Source: Henricia sp. BOLD:AAB3569
Lineage: Eukaryota; Echinodermata; Asteroidea; Spinulosida; Echinasteridae
NCBI GenBank assembly: GCA_037783545.1
Contig: JBBELK010000314.1
Span: 620,001-684,000 of the forward strand
Direction of reading: 5' to 3'
Length of the DNA stretch: 64,000 nucleotides
Shown: piece after piece, positions 21,701-30,158 of the stretch
How positions within the stretch are numbered: the stretch's first letter is position 1
Layout of the letters: each line of letters opens with the position of its first letter
Position numbers and translations under genes: made by a program
Notes under the pieces: generated by a model
Database searches by the model: none
The model's input: the letters and a program-made list of their open reading frames with translations, nothing else
What the model was told of the DNA's origin: nothing

Positions 21701-24700
21701 TATAACACAGAACGACTGAATAAACAAACCGCATGACATGTTTATTCAGTGCTCCCCTAAAAACATTATCGACATATATATTTGTACATTTATTGTTAGG
21801 TGCCAATCTGACAAGATAACGAATTATTGATGTACAATAAAGGCTGCCTGTCGGCCTGGCAACAATTTCAAAAAATATATATATAAATTTAAAAAAAACA
21901 GTTGCATTTGCCTTCTGCGTCTGGTGTACTGACGTATACTCCTTTGACATGCACACTTACTATCCGCTTCACCAGACTAAATATTTGCTGCTATGTGGTG
22001 CACGCGGCATGTGTGAAGTACAGAATTGATACCGTGTTCACTGTAGGACAAAGCGGAATAAAGCAACTCGTACACGCCATTTCTAGGCAATGGAGTGCGC
22101 CACGTAGCAAAAATAGCATAGCATGCGACTTTCACAACTGCACCTCTATTTATAAAATAATGTAATGAATCCGGGGCGCAAGCCATTATTGAAATGTTTC
22201 TCCCAAAAGATACTTTAAATCCAGCCCCTTCCGTTGCCTAAATGAACAAGGCCCGCTTCAAACGTCGCGCTTATGCCGTGTCGAATTAAATTCAACTTGG
22301 CACGACGTTTGTACGACGTTAGCACAGCAGTGGCTTCAAACGTCGAACTTAATTGCAAACTCCCAGTCGAGCTTAAATACATCCAACATGGCGGATGAGT
22401 ATTGTGCACGTCATGGACGTTGTGCACGTGCGTTTTCCATTATGTCCATTGTACGTCGCCATTTTATTATTTTGATGCACTTGTTTGTTGGTTATTTCTT
22501 TACTCACATACGCGCTGCGAGCATGCGCATTCCTAGTCGGAACAAAATTGCGGACCAAACTCGAACTGGAATTAAATTCGACACGGCAGAAGCACGACGT
22601 TTGAAGCCAAGCCGTGCTTGTGCCGCACTAAATTGAGTTAGCACGACAGACCCTGTCGAGCTAAAATCTTCTGCCGTGTCGAACTCATTTTGCCGAGCCA
22701 AATGGCTTCAAACGCCGTGCTTGTGCCGTGTCGAATTAAAAAAATCAAGTTAAATTTAATTCGACACGGCATAAGCACGACGTTTGAAGCGGGCCTTAGT
22801 TCTGTCACCAGTAAGACATTTGTAGATATTTATTATGAAATTGGATTTAATGTAGGAAAATAATATATCAAATTTTAGCTGAACATATCACTCAAAGGAA
22901 TAGAGCTCAACGGAGTCCATGATGGCAAGCTTCACAGAACAGGAATGCAACAAAGGAGTGTGGGGTCAGAATGAAAAACACAAAAAAACAACAATGTCAA
23001 CTTTATTGCACTCAAGCAAGGGGATTTACAGTTCAGTATTTTGCTTCCATCATACCTAATGCAATGGCAAGATTCAGATTGGACAATTTAACCAGTTTGA
23101 TTTGGATGTTTTTGACAAGACATTGATAAATCCAAACTCGCTTAAACATTTCCTAATTGTCTACACACAAATTGCCCAAATCACAAGTTGCATTGTTTTT
23201 TGGTGTTTTTCATTCTGACTCCACACTCCTTTGTTGCATTCCTGTTCAGTGAAGCTTGCCATCATGATCTCTCTTGAGCTCTATTCCTTTGAGTGATATG
23301 TTCAGCTAAAATTTGATATATTATTTTCCTACATTAAATCCAATTTAATAATAAATATCTATAAATGTCTTACTGATGACAGAACTTTTTTGGTCGAGTG
23401 TAGTACACTTTAATCCCATTTTGAAATAGACTTCGCTAATTCTCCTTAAGGTCCATAATGTATCAAGCTTTTTATGAAAGTGTAGTAGATTACGTATGGA
23501 TCTGGGCCAGGCGAGCTTAGTCGCTTTTAAGCCTGAGTCAACATCTTGAAAGCAGAGTGGTGGTTTGGCGTGATCAAGAGGCGAAAACCTGCCCCGCGGA
23601 GGAAAAAACAATCATGGATAGTAACCACGCAGTTTGCTATGGGAGTTCAGATGCTATCTTAGGAAGATAGCAGTTTGGCGTTTGCTTGAAAGCTTCGAGG
23701 CTTACGCGCGCTGTTTTTCGCACGTGGAGCTTTTATTGAAATATACATAGGCCTACTGTGATCCAATGCCCGTGGATATGCAAGGGGAAAATCTGTAACT
23801 CACGAGGCTTGCGATAATGTGCTCGATTGGTAATTGCAGCATGGCGCGAACAGCTGCTTGTGTGACGTAAATGTGATGAATAACACGCCGTTAAAGCCGT
23901 TTGGATGCAACATGTTTTTTTCCGATCCCTTTTGTTTCTGATCAAAACTTAAAATAAAGAGACTTGAGTCTTGGTTACTGACACCATCAAAACGTATTTC
24001 AAAAAGTCTTTTGGGTTTTAACGCAACCTTTTTGGGTTAAACGTACAATTAAGGACTTAATCTAACCCCATGTTTGCGCGATCTCGAAAAGTTAAACAAA
24101 AACATAAACTTTGTGAGTTTTGGTGCTAACGACCTCAAAAGCCAATAAATCATTTTTTTTAAACGATATTTAGGAACGTAACTAAAGAATAATGTTGATA
24201 AACTGCTTCGAGTACAAATTTCAACCACATAGATGCAGTAATACCTCAGAAAACCTGAAAAATATATACGTAGTTTTTGTGTTGAGTGAATGGTAAAAAA
24301 TTGTGTGTGCGGAATTGTTTTTTTTAAGAGACACTTTTAGTTGGTAATTTCTAAAAAAAATTGTATAGAACATCAATACTTTTAGTCGTTTTTAAAGTAA
24401 AATTGTAGTAACATTTTGGGTCACTGCAAATGATGCAATGGCCCTTTAAATTCGTCCCGATTTTTGTTAAAAGTGACTTTCCAAACCGTAATGAAATAAG
24501 CACCAACAGTGACCTCGAAATATCAGAAAGCGATTGAAACGGTCATTTTTCCTTTTCTTTTCAACTGTTTAAAAAGCCATAGGCTAAGCGTGGGATTCTG
24601 TCCGGTAACGAGATAATTATGTGAATTTTCTTTTAAAGACAGGAAAGCCCCAAAACTACACCTCTTGTAAAATCTACTTAAGTCACCTAAAACACGTGCC

Positions 24701-27700
24701 ACTTTTAAAAGGAGTTGTATTTTGGGACTGCCGTTGACGCACTTGGCTGTTCGCGCGAAATACTAATTCTTTGTTAATTTCAACCGCACCATGTTTTTCT
24801 ATGAAGTCATTATTTTGTTTGTTCCGGTGGACGTGTTAGGTCTATCCTAGGGCGCGGAAGTTGTTTACTGTGAGGGACGCCGGGGAATCTTTGGGGAATT
24901 TTTCATAAGGGATTGTGAGGTAGTTTACGAAGGGGAGGTTTTGAGTATTGTGACAGATTAGTGGGGGTGGGGGAGGGGGGTGGGGGGGGGGGGGGGGGGG
25001 GGAGATATTTGAGAACATATTATTTCGAGGACCAAAAATATTTTTGAGGTCTTCGAAATTCTGCTATATACGATTCAGATTAGCCTTTTGCGTATAACAT
25101 TATTTTGCATACCGGCACCACGAATTCTTCACTTTGGTGCAGTTAAGAAAGTCGCATACTGTGTTCTTATTGCTACGTGGTGCACGCCACACATAGCCAT
25201 CAACAATCTGATTGATTTGTGCCATTAGCTTCTATACGGCGAACACGGTATATTGGTTCTGTACTTCACACCATGCCGCGTGCACCACCTAGCAACAAGA
25301 ATTTAGTCTGGTCAAGTGGATACTCAGTATGCATGTGAAATGAGGTACGTCAGGACACCATACGCTATATTCATGCGAAACACGCAAAAGGATAACTGTC
25401 CCGCAAATTGATTTGTCTGAGATTCTCCGTTTAGAGAAAAACCAATTTGTTTATTACAAAATAATGTTCAATTCTTTTGCCAACGGTGACCAAAAATGGG
25501 GTATATTATAGGTAATTTTTCTTACAGTTTCAGAAAGAACAACTGCTAAGCTTTAAAATGATGCTTATATATTTTAAGTTTATACGATATACAGACGTAA
25601 GTTATATTTCACTGAATCTGGCCATGTCTGGATATACAAATGCGAGAAATCTGGGTTTGAAGGCAGTATACATGATTGGTATCTCGAAAATCAGAAATGT
25701 TCACAGATTTAAGCCTAACTTTAACACAATATAAACATGATGACCGTACAAAACTTCCCCTAAAATGGTTTTGTCTGAAGTGCTATAGTCTTTTAGAAAT
25801 GAGTAAAACAATTCTTTTTCGTCTCATGAGACGAAAATTCAATTCGCCCCAAAACCATTTCGCCCCCAAACCACTTCGCCCGAGTGCCATTTCGCCCCAA
25901 AACACTTTGTCCAAACACTACATCGCCCAAATGCCACTTCGCCCCAAACCACTTCGTGCACAGGCCGTGGTTCAGGGCGAAATGGTTGTGGGCGATGTGG
26001 TTTTAGGGCGAAATGACTGCAAACCCTTTTTTGACTGTTTTCTCAAAAAGTAGACGAAGTACGGAGCTGGTTTTTGCTCAGGTTGGTTTTAATCATGCAT
26101 ATCTTCCATCACACAGGGGGATAAAACTATTTGTAACAGTTTACCAATCATGTAGACTTCCTTTAACCGTTTTCTCCATACACAGTCGCAACGTACATCA
26201 AATATCGTAACTTTAAACCCAGGTACATGTAGCTTCTTCAAAAGCGACGCTAGATCACTCTAGCCTATATAGGCCTAAATAAAATCCTCGCCACGAAAAC
26301 ACGTATACCTCGAAACAAGACAAATTACCAATCTGCCTTTTCTGTCTGTCTAATTACCCAGATTCTATTTCAGTCTTAAGTCAAGAGAGTGGTTAATTAG
26401 TTCGTGTTAATGATTCGAAAGGGCCGCACAGACAACCACGGTTATTTTTAAAAGTCAAGAGGTTAGTACACATTACTGTAGTTAATTTGGAAAATTGTCC
26501 TGTCGTGTTTTTTTGTGTCATCCATACATCAGCATTTATTTGGGCCGAGAGTAAACGGGGATTTTGTTAAAAACAAGTCCTGTACATTTAAAGGTAGTAC
26601 GATTGGTAAATGCATAGTTCCGAGATTGCCCAGTTAACCCCGCCCCTTAGATATTGTTGCTATGTGCTCACAAGCCATCGCAAAAAAATGGCGACACAGC
26701 GTACATACCAACGGGACTCTGCATGGAAAGCACAGATTCATTGGATAATTAAAACTCAAAGGTATTTATGTTTTAGGGTCGACAGTTACCATAGCACACA
26801 CTGAGCGAAGGGCTAGTAATGCAGGGATGACATATATTCGTAAAAATGCGCTTTCCTACCTTTGAACAGCGAATCGCCCGACATTGAACCCAAAATTCAC
26901 CCGGTCACTGGCGCATACATAAGTATGCAAACTGTATATGGGCAGAAAATCGCGTGATGATTGCATCACTTTGACCTATGTGGGCGCCGTCTGATAGCTC
27001 TGTTGTGATTGGTCGGCGGGTTAGGCTTGATTGACAGGTCGGATCGTGATTAGAAGCCCATGTTGATAAACTACCCTGTAGAAATTTCAGCCACATAGGT
27101 GCAGTAATACTTTCGTTCACTGGTCGCCACTGAGGCGCCGTGCGTTAGTCTATGGAACAGGGCAGAAAAAGTTTAAGTATTTTCAAGAAAATTGTTGAAT
27201 GTTTTTCACTCCTAAAATTACTTCCCTTCGAAATATTTACACGTTTTGGTGGTTATTAAGTCTTTATAAGGGGAATAAGTGGCGACCAGTTCGCTTTTAG
27301 TCTGGTTTTTCTTGTCAATTCGTGAAGTAAAATTTTGGGTAACTGCAAATAATGTACCGGACTTTAATCAAAAGTGGGGTATTATTTTGATACAGAAACC
27401 TCTATGAACTGTCTACGTGCAAGTATACTCGCTTTGGGACAGCTTTTTGACGTAGGTCCTACTGCTAAAAGTAACACAAATATCTAACTTGTATACATAG
27501 TTGCACGACACACAGGCGGCAGTTTAATAACCGAATCTTTTTAACTAATTTGTGTGCCCATTTTTCTTCATTTGCAAGACAGGAACACTTATCCGCTCAA
27601 AATATATCGTGGACTTTAGACATGTTAGTGATTTCGAATCGCTGGCTTGGTTTTCGGTTTAGCTTGTTGAATTGTTTGAGAAAATCAAGATGTGACATGT

Positions 27701-30158
27701 GACCATAATCCAAAGCCTTTATCCGAACCGTCGTTCGAAAGGAGCTCAGAAATTTAAGCCAATAAGCTCCTTGAAATAATATTCCCTTTGGGATAAAACA
27801 CCGAGAAAAATAATTCAGACATTTGAGACAATTGACGTCAACAACTTTATTTAAAATTCAAGATTCGAATTTCCTAATTCGAAAATACGCCTAATAGAAA
27901 AAAATACCTTTTGAGAAAAACTATATTGAACTAAATACATTAGCTCATGGATTTCGAGCTAAGAAAAAATGCAAATTTTATCGTGTATTTACATCAATTA
28001 AGTTGACATTTTGAGCTAAATTTTCCCCTTCAATCCGCGCAGTCATGCAAATACATGTAATTAAATTATCAATAAAATAATCAATATTTTGACTTTGCAG
28101 GTAAAATATTTTTAATTGACCACCGTTTTCGGTTTCCGCGCACGCAGAGAAAATCACTGTGCGACGCGGCCACTTAGCTCGCTAAAACAAAAATAATCAA
28201 TTTTCGAAAAGTCTCTCGTTTATTACAAGGATACAACCGCTGTAATACCATGGTAATACTGTCTAATGCAATAAATTGAGTTGTTGTGCGGGATTACTGG
28301 CCCGGTTCTCTATACTGTGATAAATAACCTGAGTGATCTTTGGTTCTAAATTACGCCGAGTCAGACGGGATAAATAGAGCAGTAGTCGTGAAATGTCACG
28401 TATTCTCGGGTTTCAGTTGGCTTGACAACGGTTGTTATCCGCCATTACTGTGTCCATACTATGGTACGCCAAAGCAAAAATAATATTCAACACTGATAAT
28501 TTTCGCAAATGTTGCCCAAGAAAACAAAATTGGCATGACTTTTAAACGTTGATAGACTGTTTGAAATCGGCATACCGTGCTTTTGTTGGCATATTTAAAT
28601 GTTGAGATTTGTTTTTCAGGGTTGATGGCAGAATTATCAGTTTTGAATTATTTTGCTTTGGCGTGCCATAGTATGGACACAGTAATGGCGGATATGATAG
28701 TTGACGTCACGCGTATGGCATACCAGATGTCATGGCGGATAGCAACTGTTGTCAAGCCAAGTGAAACCCAAGAATATATTTTAAGGTCAGTTTTGAAGTT
28801 AGCTTGGGCCAACTTCATAAAGGTGTTTAGCAGAAACATTTGAGTATAAATGGAAAATTTGCTTTTTAAAACATGGGTTAGCAGTCTAAATATTCTTTAC
28901 AATTGACTGGTGTTCTGCTATTTTTCCTAAGTAAGAACACAAGTCGACATACAATTTTTGCTAACAACCATTTTTTTTTATTAGGCTAAGCAAACAAATT
29001 TTGGCTGAAGCAAAATTTTTGCTAAACAGCTTTATGGAATTACCCCTTGTTGTGCTCGTAAGCGAAGAGTTAGCAGATAGACGCTGTATTCTAATTGGCC
29101 AATGAAAGCTCTGCTGATTGGCCAATGAATATTTTGCCTACCGGTTTACCGCGACCTGATTGGTCAAAAGTTTAAAAAGACATCTTGATACAAAAATGAA
29201 CAAAATGTTTACGATACAAATAATTGAACATCTCCAGTTCGCTTCAAAACAAACAAAATGCCTTTAAACTTTACTCGCAAAAATATAGACCATATCGAAT
29301 AGCCACCATTTCATGGGGCACCTTTTGTTACTTAAACATTCAACAATGGAAGCATAATAATATGTGCAACCATGCATGTCCTCAAGGAACAAAGAAACTG
29401 CCCCACGAAATTCGATACGGTCTATAAACTAAGTTTGGTAAATTGTCTTGCTAAGGAACACGAGTCGTGACCCGTCTTGGTCAAGAATTGAACCAGTCCT
29501 ATACATTCTATTGCATGCTAGTTACAGTCTTAGGTTCAAGACTTTCCTAGTTTGGTTTCTCCCGAAACAATTTATACAGTTGACATACCTGTGGGATCTT
29601 GAAAAGTTTCAGCAAATTCGCCACTGTGATGGAATTGACACTGGAAGCGGAGCCTACGACTCCCACCAAATTCACAGTTTCATGTTGCTGTGGCCCGGCT
29701 CTTCCCGAGTCATTTTCACACTCCGGTGGGTGTACAAATTCCAAGGACTGCTCCAACGATCTCGATTCCTGATTACAATCGTCCAGGGCCCGGACACCGA
29801 GCCTAAATCCCGGTAAAAAAGTCGAGTTGTTGATTACATCGACCGTGTAGAGCATAGTTTCCAGGGCTTGGACGCCCATTTCGCCGGCCAGTGCACCGCA
29901 GTCGTTCCCTTCGCCCGCCTGGTGTATCATAAATAAACCCCCGAGTATAACATTCCCCGGTTCCACGGCCGCAATTAGGACATTTTCTTCATCGTCCGCG
30001 TCAAAACTTTCTCCAATTTTGATGAAGTTTAAGGGCGACATAGGTGGGGCAGTATTATTTTGGCTTAATAAAGGCGTGGTCATGGCTTGTGACGTCATTA
30101 AGGCCACGCCCAAGCTGAGGATAACAGTCACGCCCCACATATTTCCGACTCTAGCCAT
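8446..30158 (-). CDS. Metabotropic glutamate receptor-like class C GPCR (six exons)
   Basis: Exons in transcription order: 30158-29589, 19547-19241, 13114-12926, 12091-11886, 10695-10542, 9731-8446. They sum to 2712 nt, 903 aa, and every junction phase closes. Residues 1-25 look like a signal peptide. The Venus-flytrap domain (about 65-520) shows LGGLFMIH, VANLLKLFKIPQ, ISYWSTSPDLSN, FNWTYISLVYEPSNYG and GSDSW. A cysteine-rich stretch follows (about 540-590). Seven TM helices (about 603-860) carry TPVVKASGRELS, KTNRVYRIF, FISPLSQ and FNEAKYIGFTMYSSCIVWLA. The tail is short, about 43 aa. Membrane and G-protein coupling follow from the family. The GIQR arginine is replaced (VQA, Ala98), so the ligand may not be glutamate. 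I cannot assign group I, II or III. Confidence 0.92.
9756..10440 (-). mobile_element. SINE remnants in receptor intron 5
   Basis: 9756-10060 is the reverse complement of the SINE at 32155-32490 (shared GATCATAGGGCTCCATTAAA and the GGATTCGAACCTACAACC B-box region). 10085-10145 is a fragment with CGGTTCGAATCCTGTCC, like the SINE at 58440. 10220-10440 is a third, more diverged copy with GGGCTCTCGGTAACATTCC. All lie between the last two receptor exons. Confidence 0.65.
10542..10695 (-). CDS. Receptor exon 5: ligand-domain end
   Basis: Residues 425-476: IQFVADSVWAFAHALRDMHQ, then GLCSKMQPVKGHELREFLRN. It matches the VxFVxDAVYAMAHALHxMH region of mGluRs. The donor is TTTTCAAG|GTAATT. Confidence 0.9.
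10770..11866. repeat. ~110-bp tandem array filling receptor intron 4
   Basis: About ten imperfect copies of a unit with CAGCAGTTAGTTGGGTTTCC, AACAGGTTGTTAGTTTCCAT, GGAGCATTGCTACTCC and GATGCCAGTCCATCACAGG. Unit length varies between about 105 and 118 because of small insertions. It stops about 20 bases short of the exon 4 donor and about 75 bases from the exon 5 acceptor. Confidence 0.88.
11886..12091 (-). CDS. Receptor exon 4: ligand-domain lobe 1 return
   Basis: Residues 356-424: AFDDYFTSLNPVTYNRNPWF, then KEFWEQHFNC and a Cys-containing loop, ending SQEGQ|GTAAGG. The NPWFKEFWEQHFNC block corresponds to the NxWFxEFWExxFxC motif of mGluRs. The donor lies about 20 bases from the tandem array at 10770-11866. 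Confidence 0.9.
12195..12670 (+). repeat. Diverged tRNA-half tandem array (about six copies)
   Basis: Six units with CATAGCTCAGCTG and TCTTGGGG spacing of about 80 bases, less regular than the array at 6290-7345. They lie in receptor intron 3, about 100 bases from exon 4, on the strand opposite to the gene. No unit retains a B box. Confidence 0.85.
12926..13114 (-). CDS. Receptor exon 3: ligand-domain lobe 2
   Basis: Residues 293-356: AVVLWALSEMTAKFFKAAKR, then FVWIGSDSWSGR and EGAITIQPMSEPIP. The Asp of GSDSW and the Arg five residues later match rat mGluR1 Asp318 and Arg323. The acceptor is gcgcag|CTGTTG and the donor ATCCCAG|GTAGGC. The phase joins to exons 2 and 4 as DAK-A and IP-A. Confidence 0.9.
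13150..13650. mobile_element. Inverted-repeat element interrupted by a TTAA element
   Basis: The left part (AAAGGAACTTGTTCAGATTT, 13155 on) and right part (GGATTTGGATGTGGAAGCAA, to CTCCTTTATTTAG) match a continuous element at 20165-20500 and related copies at 32824-33166 and 58010-58230. The interruption at 13207-13340 is a separate palindromic element. Confidence 0.7.
13207..13340. mobile_element. Palindromic TTAA-flanked MITE, copy 1
   Basis: Near-perfect hairpin of about 126 bases flanked by TTAA at 13207-13210 and 13337-13340. The arms share GAGCTGCGTATTTCGTGGCA and AAATTCGTGCCACGAAATAC. Sister copies lie at 38236-38376 and 61586-61704. TTAA target duplication is typical of the piggyBac superfamily; membership is inferred from that alone. 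The left end has lost a few bases (AGGCTCG where the others have AGGCACAGGCTCG). Confidence 0.85.
14806..14936. repeat. 16-bp minisatellite (GTCAAGTCGTCCCCGA)
   Basis: Seven or eight imperfect copies of GTCAAGTCGTCCCCGA, with CCCTGG and CCCAGG variants, inside the long inverted-repeat element. Confidence 0.8.
15100..16260. repeat. Tandem ~215-310-bp repeat inside the long inverted-repeat element
   Basis: Landmarks recur in order: ACAATACGATAAGCGCTAAG at about 15345, 15655, 15868 and 16163; TTTTCTAAGATTTGTAAC at 15372, 15682, 15899 and 16192; CGTAAGGAATCGTAATGAAT several times. Spacings of about 310 and 215 show length variants. The words CGCAGA, ATCGTAA and GTCGTAG also repeat at short range within each unit. 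Confidence 0.85.
17690..17785. repeat. Sub-terminal direct repeats (GCGCAACTAATCAGTTGA)
   Basis: Four tandem copies of GCGCAACTAATCAGTTGA (one with a CTACTGATC variant) close to the right end of the long inverted-repeat element. Each copy contains the inverted pair CAACT/AGTTG. Arrays of sub-terminal repeats are often transposase-binding sites; that role here is inference. Confidence 0.7.
18590..18965. mobile_element. Fold-back element, copy 1, with a palindromic CRE
   Basis: The arms ATCCGCCATTACTGTGTCC, GCACGCCAAAGCGAAAATAA and ATTCAACACTGATAATTTT recur in inverted orientation in the second half. TGACGTCA is present near 18856-18863. A second copy is at 28425-28770. No coding potential. 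Confidence 0.7.
19241..19547 (-). CDS. Receptor exon 2: ligand-domain lobes 1 and 2
   Basis: Residues 191-293. It starts after ccatttttag|ATAAGT and ends GCTAAAG|GTAAGAC. It carries ISYWSTSPDLSN (the Thr equivalent to rat mGluR1 Thr188), FRAVPSDQYQAQAM (Asp equivalent to Asp208) and SNYGVQGIEE (Tyr equivalent to Tyr236). These equivalences come from motif alignment by eye. Confidence 0.9.
19610..19910. mobile_element. Inverted-repeat element (AATAGGGCGACAT ends)
   Basis: AATAGGGCGACATTTCGG at 19614 is inverted at ATGTCGCCCTATT near 19842 and again at TGTCGCCCTATTCTAGC near 19890. TTTCGGCAAGAGTC and CGGCAAGACTC are repeated inside. Probably a small DNA element; its borders are uncertain. Confidence 0.5.
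20165..20500. mobile_element. Uninterrupted copy of the element broken at 13150-13650
   Basis: Shares AGCTTATTCAGACTTTTCCA, TTTGGATGTGGAAGCAAAAA and ATCAAAATCTCAACACCCAT with 13150-13650, but runs through CTATAACTTAAGAATC with no palindrome. It therefore represents the empty form of the TTAA insertion site, from a related copy rather than the same locus. Confidence 0.65.
20875..21075 (+). repeat. Dispersed repeat, 'GATGCAGTAATACTTCAG' family
   Basis: A diverged copy of a sequence found at 24190-24330, 45541-45700, 55060-55260 and 60840-60930, and in reverse at 27060-27120 and 33424-33500. Shared words include CAGAAATTTC, CCATGCATG, TTTTTGTGTT and AATGGTAAAA. It is a multi-copy element of unknown class and unknown ends. 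Confidence 0.5.
22244..22796. mobile_element. TIR element with repeated GCTTATGCCGTGTCGAATT motif
   Basis: Ends AAGGCCCGCTTCAAACGTCG and CGACGTTTGAAGCGGGCCTT are perfect inverted repeats, extending through GCTTATGCCGTGTCGAATTA with one mismatch. The motif TTTGAAGC...CGTGCTT...GACACGGC recurs internally near 22315-22345, 22575-22625 and 22660-22740 in both orientations. The interior includes coding-like but unrelated short frames only. Confidence 0.75.
22797..23390. mobile_element. Second fold-back element directly abutting the first
   Basis: The left arm, 22797-22985 (GTTCTGTCACCAGTAAGACA onward), is mirrored by 23203-23388 (ending TGTCTTACTGATGACAGAAC). The arms are about 185 bases with few differences, for example AACGGAGTCCATGATGG against CATCATGATCTCTCTT. 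The 220-base spacer is unique. There is no transposase. Confidence 0.75.
24957..25003. repeat. G-rich tract with a 21-G homopolymer
   Basis: GTGGGGGTGGGGGAGGGGGG is followed by T and 21 consecutive G (24982-25002). It could form a G-quadruplex on the + strand, which is the non-template strand for neither flanking exon set in particular. Homopolymer length in assemblies is error-prone. Confidence 0.85.
25655..26215 (+). mobile_element. Dispersed element with inverted 'TTCGCCC' repeats, copy 1
   Basis: CTCGAAAATCAGAAATGTTC, ATATAAACATGATGACCG, CGTCTCATGAGACGAAAATT and the inverted CACTTCGCCC/GGGCGAAATGG blocks are shared in order with 60915-61345. It also has the sequence AGTTTACCAATCATGTAG, related to the 30-bp minisatellite at 33525. 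No transposase is visible. Confidence 0.65.
26609..27060 (+). mobile_element. TIR element (ATGCATAGTTCCGA), copy 1
   Basis: Collinear with 50433-50876: ATGCATAGTTCCGAGATTGC, GCTATGTGCTCACAAGCCAT, ATGGCGACACA, GGTCGACAGTTACC and GCTTGATTGACAGGTCGG are shared. The right terminal repeat is degraded here. A short frame (MHSSEIAQLTPPLRY...) is shared by both copies but is only 60-65 codons and matches nothing I know. Confidence 0.65.
28425..28770. mobile_element. Fold-back element, copy 2, with a palindromic CRE
   Basis: Same family as 18590-18965. Left GTTATCCGCCATTACTGTGT then CCATACTATGGTACGCC; right GGCGTGCCATAGTATGGAC then ACAGTAATGGCGGATA. TGACGTCA lies near 28702-28709. The spacer TTTTCGCAAATGTTGCCCA is shared with copy 1. 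Confidence 0.75.
29589..30158 (-). CDS. Receptor exon 1: signal peptide and first lobe of the ligand domain
   Basis: Encodes residues 1-190, starting at the ATG at 30156-30158 and ending AAGATCCCACAG|GTATGTC at 29589. It contains the hydrophobic leader (VTVILSLGVALM), LGGLFMIHQ, CGALAGEMGVQALETML and the Ser-rich GSASSVNSITVANLL loop that in mGluRs binds the ligand alpha-carboxylate. A palindromic TGACGTCA lies inside the exon near 30084-30091. The 5' UTR continues upstream with no visible splice acceptor. Confidence 0.9.

Larger units (their letters stand above)
19548..29588. other. Receptor intron 1 (10 kb), repeat-rich, no coding exon seen
   Basis: Between the splice sites at 29588 and 19548 I found only repeats: 19610-19910, 20165-20500, 20875-21075, 22244-22796, 22797-23390, 24190-24330, 24957-25003, 25655-26215, 26609-27120 and 28425-28770. 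About 21330-22170 and 25080-25400 share GTGGTGCACGCGGCATGTG-type words in both orientations with each other, and more faintly with 1860-1950, pointing to another old family. The rest, for example 23400-24190 and 27130-28420, is AT-rich with nothing I can name. Confidence 0.6.

Noticed and set aside
24982..25002. Telomere- or replication-origin-like signal
   Set aside because: A plain G homopolymer without TTAGGG repeats or any other feature of such sites.
26610..26804. Small conserved frame MHSSEIAQLTPPLRY shared with 50430
   Set aside because: The similarity is at DNA level over the whole TIR element, including non-coding parts, so it reflects shared descent of the element rather than a protein.
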